From Hemileia vastatrix (lineage: Eukaryota > Basidiomycota > Pucciniomycetes > Pucciniales > Zaghouaniaceae), in assembly GCA_030280995.1 (NCBI GenBank), contig JASXTE010000005.1, positions 31,199,501 to 31,263,500 on the forward strand: 64,000 nt of DNA. The letters run 5' to 3'. The position numbers were made by a program, and so were the translations under genes. Position 1 is the first letter of the stretch; each line of letters opens with the position of its first letter. The notes beneath the pieces are model-generated. The model worked only from the letters and a program-made list of their open reading frames with translations, made no database searches and was not told the DNA's origin. Shown one piece after another: positions 55,562 to 64,000 of the stretch.

Positions 55562-58280
55562 ATAACCATGGTTTTGTAAGAGCTATTTGTGATTTTGTTG
55601 TCATGAAAAATGATAACTTGAGCAATTGGTTTATTTTAGGGAATGATATTTTAACCAAGTATGGCATAAAATTGGATCCTTCAAACCAATGTTTCACAAT
55701 GGGGTTGAATGGGAAGAGAAAATTTAAAATTTCCTCCCCTAAAAAATTATTAAAACCAGAATTGAACACATGTAATTCTGTGGTTCAATATAAAGGAAGA
55801 TCTACAAAGGAAATGCATGCCCTTATGTCTGAAATTGACAATATTGATGATATCATTATATTCTCAAAAACATTTGAGGACCATCTTAAACACCTGTGTA
55901 AAGTATTCCAGAAAATGGATGAAATAAATATGACACTTGCTTTGAAGAAATGTAAATTTGGTTTCCATTCTTTAAAAGTTCTTGGTCATGTTGTTTCAGG
56001 CTTACAGATATGTGTTGACCAGAACAAAGTGGCAGCCATACAACAGGTGAAAGCTCCTACAACAGTAAGAGAGCTCCAAAGTTTTTTGGGAATGTGTGGA
56101 TACTATAGGCAGTATATTAAAAATTACCAAGTCATAGCTTTACCCCTTACACAATTAACTAGAAAGGATGTTGCTTTTGTCTGGAATAGTGAAAGACAAA
56201 GAGCCTTTGACACTATGAAACACTGTTTGATGTCAGCACCAATTCTTGCTTTACCTGACTTTGATCAACCATTTGTTTTGTACACTGATGCCAGTTTCAT
56301 TGGTCTTGGTGCTGCCCTCCATCAAAAACAAGTGATAAATGATAAAGTTTCAGAAGTAGTAATTTGTTATATTTCAAGAACCTTGAGAAATAGTGAATTG
56401 AAATATGGTGCTACTCAATTAGAGTGTTTAGCTGTAGTATGGGCTCTAGAAAAGCTTCATTATTACCTAGATGACCAGAAATTTGAACTTGTCACTGACT
56501 GCAGTGCAGTTAAATCGCTTTTAAACTTGAAAACACCTAATAGACATATGTTTAGATGGCAGCTGGCTGTTCAAGAGTACAGAGGGAGAATGACAATTGT
56601 TCACAGAGCTGGTATTGGTCACTCAAATGTGGATATGTTATCAAGGTTACCCTTACCAAATGATGACTCAAATCCTGCATATGATCCTGAGGATGAAATT
56701 ATCCATATCCATGGGATATATGTGGTTGATATGGAGGAAGAGCTATTACAGCTTATTCTGGAATCATATGATAAGGACACTGACTTGAAAAAGTTATGCA
56801 CCATATTAAATGATCCAAAGAATGCTTCAATACAAGCATTAATTAAAACCCTTCCACCAAAGTACCAAAAAGGTTTGGAAAAAGGAAAATTTTCAATTGA
56901 TGAAGGATATCTATATTATAGAAGAAAGTTGAGTAATGTTATTGTTATTCCTCCTTCTATGAAAGAAATCATCTTGAAAATTTGTCATGATGACATATTA
57001 GCTGGACATTTTGATCTTGACAAAACAATGATCAGAATTAAGAACACTGCTTGGTGGGCTAATATGTCTGAAGACACAAAATTATATGTTGAATCCTGTG
57101 ATTCATGCCAAAAATCAAAAAGATTAACTGGTAAAAGAGCAGGATTAATGCAACATATTGAACCTCCTGATGCCCCATGGCAAATAATAAACATGGATTT
57201 TGTAACAGGATTACCTATTGCTGGTAAAGACAGTTATAACTCTTGTTGGGTTATTGTGGACAGATTCACAAAAATGTGTAAATTTATCCCTACCCACAAG
57301 GATGTTTCCACTAAAGAATTAGCTTTCTTATGGTGGTCTCATATGTTTAATACTGCTGGTTTTCCTAAAGCCATAATCTCTGACAGAGACCCTAAATTTA
57401 CTTCTGAATTTTGGATGTCTCTGATGGATGTTTGTGGTTGTGATCTGAAACTTTCTACTGCCCATCACCCTCAGACTGATGGTTTAGCTGAAAGAATGAT
57501 TCAGACTTTAGAGGACATGATAAGAAGATATTGTGCCTTTGGCCTTGAGTATAAAGATAATGACAGATTCACTCATGATTGGGTTACCTTACTTCCTGGG
57601 TTAGAATTTGCTTATAATAGCACTGTTCATTCTGTTACTCAAAGGAAGCCTTTTGAGCTCTGGCTTGGATATGTTCCTAATACTCCTGCCCAAATTCTCA
57701 ATAACAAAATACCTAAATTGGATATACATCCTGGTGTAAAATCTTTTCTTCAAATGCAACAACTATGCAGAAATCATGCTCACAAATGTATTGAAAAATC
57801 ATTTGAATATGAGAAGAAAAGATGGGACAAATCCCATAAAGAATACACTTTTAAAAAGGGTGATGAAGTGTTGATTTCTACAGTCCACTTCAACTTACAA
57901 GGTAATAACAAATTAAAAGATCCATTTGTTGGTCCTTTTGTTGTCAGAAGAATGATTGGAGATAATGCAGTTGAAGTTATTCTGTATTCCCCATATGACA
58001 GAAAACATCCTGTTTTTCCAATATCTCTTTTGAAACCTTACACATCCAATAGTGATTTATTTCCAAGAAGGAGGGGTAGACCAAAGAAAACCCCAAATTA
58101 AATCACTGAGACAGCAGAAATTGAAAAAATATTAAATGACAGAATAGTCACTGCTGAGAAAGGTACAGAATACTTATTGAGATTCAAGAATAAATCATCT
58201 GAATATGATTCTTGGATACCTGGGAAGGAGATATCTAATCTTCCTACTCTACTAAAAAAGTATAAGAAGAAAAAATCATA
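55562..58280 (+). pseudogene. pol region of element D (after D')
   Basis: It resumes in the protease region (NHGFVRAICDFVVM…). At about 55842 the sequence jumps from MSEIDN to IDDIIIFSK, an in-frame loss of about 630 nt (210 codons) that removes most of the RT fingers/palm, including the first residue of YIDD. RNase H, the integrase HHCC region and the core are then intact and in one frame, without the frameshift of D'. TAA at 58099-58101 replaces a glutamate codon; the chromodomain-like tail follows to a TAG at about 58280. Confidence 0.92.
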
Positions 58281-58316
58281 GCATTTTTTTTTATTATTTT
58301 TTTTAGAGTAAGGGAG

Positions 58317-59140
58317 TGTCAGCCAGGCTACTAGACTTACCCAGTGAAATAAGTAATTATTTACTGGATGAAGCCGCACCTTATCATCTTTAATTATTAT
58401 TTAATTATCATTTAGTTACATTAAAATTAGTTATAAATTAACTAGTTACAGAATGGTAAAATTAAATTAATTAATTAAATAAATAAGTAAAATTAAAATT
58501 ATAATTTTGTCCCTTATATTTTTCTCTAACACCGTGCTCAATTGACAGGTTGGGAAAAATAAAACTTTATATTTAAAAAAATAAAATACAAAGATAAAAT
58601 AAGATTTAAATATTCAAATAATATTAAATATATACAAAAAAATCAAATTTCTTATTTGGGATTGACATTTACAGTAAATATTAAAAATATTGATGTATTT
58701 CTGACATACTCTGTAAATACATCTTTTTGACGCCTTCTTTTTGGAATAACTTTATTATTTGAAATACTCTTTCTGGAATGTTCTTTTTCTCTCTCTTTTC
58801 CTACTGTTTTTAGAATTTGATTTCCGTGCTTTGTCTCTCCTTTGCCTATAAAAGGCCTCTCTTTTTGTTGTCTTTTGATCATTCTATCTTACCAAACCAT
58901 TTTATTACAACTATTAATCAAATAAACACTTATTCTTATATTCTATATCATTAGTATTTACAATAGCGTAATTCTAATTTATAATTTATATTAATATTTT
59001 AATCCTACCTCTTTTATTGAGTAAAAACATTCATCTTTGAATTAAGAAATACGTACAAAATTGTTGAGAATCCATTTAAGCCTTTTAAATCCTCGTAGAA
59101 CTACGTACAAAATCTTCTAGACTAAAAGTATACCTTGACA
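58317..59140 (+). repeat. 3' LTR of element D
   Basis: 824 bp, starting TGTCAGCCAGGC and ending CCTTGACA. It matches 42246-43069 with about one difference (T/G near 42379/58450). Confidence 0.92.
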
Positions 59141-59475
59141 TTTATTGTGTATAAAAGGAGGGGGTTTTTGGTCTTGTTTTCTACATTCTTTATCATTACA
59201 ATTCAAATATATAACCAATACAATTACAATACATATCAATAGCACTTATAAAGTCTTTGAATAGTATCTGAATTATTACATCTATTTTTCTACCAACTAT
59301 AAGATTTTAACCCATTTATATTTAATGAAATTAAAATTACTGAGACCCTTATATTGAGTTAAATTTTAATACTTATTGGATTTGTACTACAATATTCATA
59401 TAGGACCATTAAAATCTTCTAGACAACTGACCATTCAAGCTAGTTCACATCTCTATACTTGACCTCAGCCTGACA
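59141..59475 (+). repeat. 3' LTR of element C, second segment
   Basis: It starts in TTTATTGTGTATAAAAGG, continuing the LTR sequence interrupted at 42245, and ends CAGCCTGACA, as the 5' LTR does at 34329. It contains the LTR TATA box. Confidence 0.87.
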
Positions 59476-61158
59476 CATTTGATCATGCTCTTACTCAATC
59501 ATTACGCAACTGTTAAGTTACCGTTACGCATCTTGTTACGTCACACAGCATAACCAAAAATAGGTGGAAGTGATAAAAGTGTCATCCGTCGCGCGAGTTC
59601 AGCAAGAGGAGTGAGTGAGTGGGTTGATGAAAAAATGGCGCGTGGGTTAATGAATTACTTATCAATTTCGGCAAAGTTGCTGAAACAATTGATGAATTAC
59701 TTATTCGCCGAATGAGTTGGTTAGTTAATGAGAACGGTGGTGGAGAAAGACGCGTTTTTCGGTAAAGTATGCATACCGAAGGGGTTTACCGAAACGGGAG
59801 TAGATGCCCTTAGTTCACATACCTCTCCCCTCCCTCCCCTCTCACCCAATCTTCAAACCCACCCACTTCATTCATTCATACACCCATCCATCAATTTTCC
59901 CCCCTGATTCATTCATTCAAATATACATATAAAAAAGGACCCACACCAAAAAATAAAATAATATTTTTCTTTCTTCAATCTTTCAATTAAAACATCCTCA
60001 TCATACAGCATAAATGTAATGAAATAAACAAAAAATAAATTAAATTATAAGGCTGAAGAAGACAAATTTAATGAATAAGCTAGCTAGATAGGCGGGTAGA
60101 TAGTAGATAGAGAGATAGATAAATAGAAACAAGAGACAAATATATATATCTAATAAACAATAGACAAAGAAGAAAATTCTTAAGTTAAAAAAAATACCAT
60201 CGTGCATTGTAAAAAAAGAGCTTTGCACTTTAGTTGGGGAGAAAGGCGTAAGGCATAAAAATAGTGAATGTTTTGATGTAACTCAGGCGTTAGACAAAGG
60301 GGGTTGGGTTAGTGCTAAATCAATAAAACAAAACAAAACAAAACAAAAACAACAAAAAACCCATGAGCTATATGAACAAGGATGAATGTAACTTGGCCAG
60401 CCTAGGTCTCACTTCATGTGCTCTAGCACGATACACAAGACACAAAGTTTACTGGAAAGCCAAAACGTCAATACGATAGAAAATAGAAAGTTTAAAGACA
60501 TATTTTCAATACATTCGGTACCATAAACATTTACGTTCATTTGACCAACCCCCTTTGACAAAAGTGGGATAAAGAAACACATGAACAAGGGTACAGAATC
60601 ATCTTTCTGCAAAAGGTACGTGTAAAGGTGATGATAAAAGAGACAATTTTCCAGAGAGAATGCCTGAGTGATTCAGATTAAGAGTGCAATAGATTCTCTT
60701 GAGCAAGCGTGAGAAAGGGAAGAGCTAGAAAGCCAATGAGTGCAAGTCGAAAAATCCGAAGTCGACTCAGAATATAAGTAGAATGAAGGCACAATTAAAA
60801 AATAAAAAAAATAAAAAATAAAAAAAAGAGGGGGGGGAGGGGGGGAAGGTTGGAAATGGAGGGAAGGAGATTTTGTAGATTGTAGATGATAAGGAAATGG
60901 GTAAAAGGAGGTCACCATAAGGAAAATTTGAAAAGAAATCATGTGAAAACACGGAAAACAACGCAAAACGGGGCGACAATAGGATGATCGACACCAAACA
61001 GAGTGAGTAGACAGGAAACAAAAGGAGCAAATGATGGAGAATGAAAAGGTGAATTATAGGTGTGTAAAAACATAACTTTGAGGGTCGTTTCAAGATGAGT
61101 GATAACGAAGAGAAGGTGAGAGTAGAGGTGAATGGTGACAGTGACGATAATGATTTCT
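59476..61158. other. Host intergenic / CDC42 3' region, no other gene seen
   Basis: Composition changes at 59476 to more mixed sequence. It includes TTACGTCACAC (about 59537) and an inverted pair TTTTCGGTAAA / TTTACCGAAAC (59756-59766 and 59784-59794). CT-rich tracts lie at 59820-59950. 60700-61158 is probably the 3'UTR and downstream region of CDC42 (minus strand). I see no convincing coding frame. Confidence 0.5.
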
Positions 61159-62211
61159 TTAAATGAGCTATTATCGAAAATACGAATAGATTCATTCAGA
61201 AACATGACATTTTTTTGTTCGGACACTGGAGATATAGAGGGCTAAATGATTCAATACTGACCAGACACCTTCGTCTTGATTTTGTCACTGGAGGTTCCAG
61301 AGCGGCCACAATTGCTATAAAAAAAAAGAAGAAAACAAAACAATCCAGGAGATAATGGCGTGTACAGATTAGTAAGAAACAAAAAAGCAAGAGGGAGATG
61401 AGAGAATAACGCGAACCCTCATCAAAAACGTTTTTTAGACCTTTCTGAGTCAAAGCACTACACTCGACATACTTAACAGCTCCCAACTCACGAGCCAGTC
61501 TTTCTCCCGAGTCGGGTTGAACAGGATGTTGTTTTTGTCGAGCAAGCTTTTCAATCACAGCAGCATCATCTCTAAGATCGATTTGAGTTCCAACAATGAG
61601 GCAAGGGACACCAGGGCAATGGTGATGGACCTTTCGATGCGGGTCAATCGATTGATTAGGGATTCATCTCTATTGAGTCAAAGGATAGAAGAAGGGAAAA
61701 AAGAATCAAGCTATGAAATTATAGCTGACTTACTTCGGGAAACCATTTTTCCTTGACGTTTTCAAAACTAGCGGGACTAGTGACGGAGAAACAAACCAAA
61801 AAGACATCTGTTTGAGGATAACTCAAAGGTCTTAACCGATCATAATCTTCTTGACCTGCCGTGTCAAAGAGACCAAGGGTGTACGGATCGTCTCCAATCA
61901 TGACCGTGACGGCATAGTTATCGAATACAGTAGGAACATACTCAGAAGGAAATTTATTTGTAGTGTACCTGAGATTTCAAAAGAAACAGGAACAGATAAG
62001 TCAAGCAAGCAAAAGAGAGAGAGAAGGGAGAAAGAGAACTGACGATATAAGAAGACAAGTCTATGGAGAAGAAAGCAAAAGATGAAGGTGAGTAAAAAGA
62101 AAGATTTTAAGCAGAAGAAAGGAGAGAACAAAGGGAGGTTAGGAGAGAGAAAGAGGAACACGCCTTTCCCACTGCTCCATCACCGACAACGACACACTTG
62201 ATAGTTTGCAT
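61159..62211 (-). CDS. CDC42: CDC42-type Rho GTPase
   Basis: A small GTPase that controls polarity and actin at the plasma membrane. Six exons: 62211-62164, 62060-62044, 61968-61734, 61630-61417, 61314-61262 and 61167-61159. They total 576 nt, i.e. 191 residues, the usual Cdc42 length. Motifs: P-loop GDGAVGK then T17; effector loop [40 protein letters not shown]; and the Cdc42-typical AIVAALEPP near the end. The Rho insert ([15 protein letters not shown]) is present. Intron 1 begins GC, not GT. Exon 2 is 17 nt and encodes TCLLI plus two bases of S22. The last exon (CTC ATT TAA) is inferred from a GTCAGT donor and an AATAG acceptor; it gives a C-terminal CaaX box CLLI, suited to geranylgeranylation. 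Exons 1-5 are firm; the last exon is inferred. Confidence 0.93.
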
Positions 62212-62334
62212 GATTGGAAGGGCTGGAAAGAGACCAGAGAGAAGGACGGGTAGATGATTGAGAGGAAGATGGAAGTAGATTTGAATGGATGGATGTTGAA
62301 GAAGTGTTGAGAGATGGTGAAGACGAGAGAGCTG

Positions 62335-62431
62335 AGAAAGAAGAAGAGGATGAAGAGGATGAAGAGGATGAAGAGGATGAAGAGGATGAAGAGAAGGAAA
62401 GAAAGAAAGAAAGAAAGAAAGAAAGAAGGGA
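62335..62431. repeat. Simple repeats upstream of CDC42
   Basis: A GATGAAGAG(GATGAAGAG)n tract at about 62339-62395 is followed by (GAAA)n at 62398-62430. Both lie in the probable 5'UTR/promoter of CDC42; on the gene's strand they read as CT-rich tracts, common around fungal transcription starts. Confidence 0.85.
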
Positions 62432-62451
62432 CCAACAGAAGACTTAGCGTG

Positions 62452-62512
62452 CACCCCTAGCCTAGGCGCTTTGCTTAGGGTACCCTAGGCAAGCCTAGCC
62501 CAGACCCTTTAC
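62452..62512. repeat. Overlapping palindromic CCTAGG/AGGGTACCCT cluster
   Basis: CCTAGCCTAGGCG, TTAGGGTACCCTAGG and CAAGCCTAGC lie within 60 bp between the upstream gene's stop and the CDC42 5' region. They can fold into alternative hairpins. It may be a terminator/processing region or protein-binding site; the function is unknown. Confidence 0.55.
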
Positions 62513-62645
62513 GTCTTACCCCTCTCACCCACAGCCTTCACGACTGCCAAGGTTCCTGCTATCCACATGCCATACAGCCTAATCAATTTCTTCAACAACC
62601 AGCCCTCCACTCCAACACACACATACCAGCTGCTATGTACCCTAG

Positions 62646-64000
62646 TTACCCCCTAGCCATCCTTTCCCTTAGCACTCGTCCCATCCCATACGCCATCACT
62701 CCACTCCCTGCACGCACACTCATCGCTCCTCCTTGCTCCCCAATTCGGTCCGTCCACTCCACCTCAACAATCCCACTCCGAACCATCTTTTCTATTCCTT
62801 CCACCCCCATCCTGCGGCACAACTCAAAATATCCTACTCTCCCTTCTCCATCACTCACTCTCTTCATCACCTCATACATTTCATTGGCTGTCAATCTTCC
62901 CTCCCTCCCTCTCCCTTTGACTCTCCTTCTTCTTTTCCTTTTCTGCTCCATCTCCTCCCCTCCTTCCTCTGCACTCATCAAGTGCTCTTGTAATATTCCA
63001 TATGCGTTTAGAAATTGCGTCGATTCTTCTACTCTAAGTCTTCCCCCTCTACTCACTGCCAAGTTCATTCACACATGTCAGCCTTCTTGGTTCTCCATCT
63101 ATATCCTCTTGGTTATCTTTCATATGTAACCACAAAATAAATAAATAAATAAAAAAAGAAAGAGAAAAAAAAAGCTGCCACCTCTACGGTAGTTAAATTA
63201 GGAAGAGACATGCTACCAAGTGTCAGCTTTTTTTTTCTTCTTTTCCTTTGTTTCCTGCTGTGTGGTGTATATATCCTTTAAAAATTCTATAAAATAAATC
63301 TTTTGAAATGACACCTACCATAATCATTAACAAAGCCTTGTAAATGTGCTAACTTGCCACCAAACACTTCGTACAATCTTTCAAATTCTACTTCCTCCCA
63401 ACATGCCTTGTCTGGATGTGATGCTCCAACTTCATCACTCGATTTCTCGTTAAGCTTGAATTTAGCTTGTTCAATCTTGTCCAATAAACATTCTTCATAA
63501 AATCGTCGAGCATCTTCTTTTCTTGGATCTCCAATCGTCAGAATCGTACAGTGCGCTAAAACGTTCATATCTCGAAGCCAGTACATGTAGAATGGGTCTG
63601 AAGTCGCGTGAATCACGTGACACAGCCGATCTATGAATCAACAGCATGAATCCAAATCATCATAATATTCTTATGTGTATATCAAAGTTATCAGTGTATC
63701 AATGCTCATGACATGTTACAGCTATTTAAAAATGGCTTGCGAGTTTTTTTTTCCTGCACCCAACACAATAAATTTGACAACCAAATGGCTGGTATGCATG
63801 TCAAAATGAATGGCATACCTGCCATTCGGCCCCCAATTTTGCTTTGTTTCCGTGCAACAAACCCACAAGCATTTTTAGAATAGCGGTATGTACATCAGCT
63901 TGGTTATTTTTCTCTTCTTTTTTTTTTTTTTTCCTTTTTTTGGGGACATTAAAAAATATAATCAATATATGTATATACAATACCATACCTTGTTTGGTAA
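62646..64000 (-). CDS. Putative P-loop/AAA-type ATPase, C-terminal part (runs off the right edge)
   Basis: Two exons are well supported. 63630-63319 (after a CATAG acceptor) encodes DRLCHVIHATSDPFYMYWL, then MNVLAHCTILTIGDPRKEDAR. 63055-62646 (after a GGCAG acceptor) encodes the C-terminus, SRGGRLRVEESTQFLNAYG to a TAA. The phases fit (donor GTAGGT). An upstream exon ends at 63819 (GCAG|GTATGC), and only the frame reading SKIGGRMA joins in phase; that frame meets a TGA near 63900, so the exon's start is unclear. The HVIHATSD…W pattern followed by a GDP(R/K)…A…Y region resembles the post-Walker B part of AAA/STAND-like ATPases in fungi. Walker A would lie beyond 64000. The name is tentative. 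Confidence 0.5.

Larger units (their letters stand above)
42246..59140 (+). mobile_element. Ty3/gypsy element D (outer copy), interrupted by D'
   Basis: The two LTRs (42246-43069 and 58317-59140) are both 824 bp and differ at about one position, so insertion was recent. The target is the 3' LTR of C; the flanks read GTTAT and TTTAT, against GTTAT in the intact 5' LTR of C. The internal region carries leader, gag-pol and a polypurine-like AGAGTAAGGGAG before the 3' LTR. Lesions: a stop in gag, an in-frame ~630-nt deletion in RT, a stop near the C-terminus and the 8.75-kb insertion D'. The element cannot encode functional pol. Confidence 0.92.
29603..59475 (+). mobile_element. Ty3/gypsy element C (host of nested insertions)
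   Basis: LTR sequences at 29603-30397 plus 33831-34329 (5', left end missing) and 40960-42245 plus 59141-59475 (3') flank an internal region 34330-40959. That region encodes gag, protease, RT, RNase H, integrase and a chromodomain-like tail with several lesions. The 3' LTR starts TGTCAGCCTGAATAT and both LTRs end CCTCAGCCTGACA, followed at the 5' side by ATTGGGGACCTTTCC. The two LTRs differ at many sites, so C is older than D and D'. It carries Harbinger H3 in the 5' LTR, and a 111-bp small-LTR-like insert and gypsy D in the 3' LTR. Confidence 0.87.

Noticed and set aside
62635..63129. 164-codon plus-strand open frame
   Set aside because: It overlaps the minus-strand exon of the ATPase-like gene, which has splice-site and phase support; the plus frame is low-complexity Pro/Ser/Leu.

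Overview
The window looks like a TE-dominated, AT-rich fungal chromosome segment. I infer a basidiomycete, most plausibly a rust fungus (Pucciniales), from four things: stacked Ty3/gypsy chromoviruses, PIF/Harbinger elements, a Tet/JBP-like oxygenase gene, and short-intron host genes including a CDC42 orthologue. The species cannot be read from the sequence. Only the last ~2.9 kb holds recognisable host genes, plus a decayed exon-like stretch near 13.3-13.8 kb.

Layout. 1-2170: repeat-rich sequence without a supported gene. 2171-13313: degenerate Ty3/gypsy element A, interrupted at 7197-10055 by a deleted PIF/Harbinger copy (H1). 13314-14197: possible decayed host exons. 14198-20836: the most complete PIF/Harbinger element (H2). 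It carries a SANT/Myb-like gene, a Tet/JBP-like 2OG-Fe(II) oxygenase gene and a transposase gene (one nonsense codon). 20840-22324: no gene. 22328-29599: a second, diverged PIF/Harbinger family (HB) with the same three genes, all broken. 29603-59475: Ty3/gypsy element C. Its 5' LTR is split by a mosaic Harbinger copy (H3, 30398-33830). Its 3' LTR is split by a 111-bp small-LTR-like insertion and by Ty3/gypsy element D (42246-59140). D is itself split by a nearly intact, inverted copy of the same family, D' (46808-55561, TSD ATAAC).

59476-64000: host sequence. A six-exon CDC42-type Rho GTPase gene lies on the minus strand (61159-62211), with a GC-AG intron, a 17-nt microexon and an inferred 9-nt last exon. 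Upstream on the same strand is the 3' part of a putative P-loop/AAA-type ATPase gene that runs off the right edge.

How parts work together. In H2 the transposase (DDE nuclease) and SANT/Myb protein are the usual two-protein PIF/Harbinger machinery; the third gene is a Tet/JBP-type oxygenase, a family that acts on 5-methylcytosine or thymine in DNA. The trio, gene order, a ~1.2-kb 5'UTR intron containing a C-rich/palindrome/G-rich structure, a 155-nt conserved non-coding block and a 93-bp tandem repeat are shared by two diverged families (H2 and HB). That argues the oxygenase is a stable part of the element rather than chance cargo, and it is the strongest candidate here for an undescribed system. 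The gypsy families A, C and D share one plan: LTR TGTCAG...ACA (A ends differently), a leader, one long gag-pol frame, and a C-terminal chromodomain-like tail.
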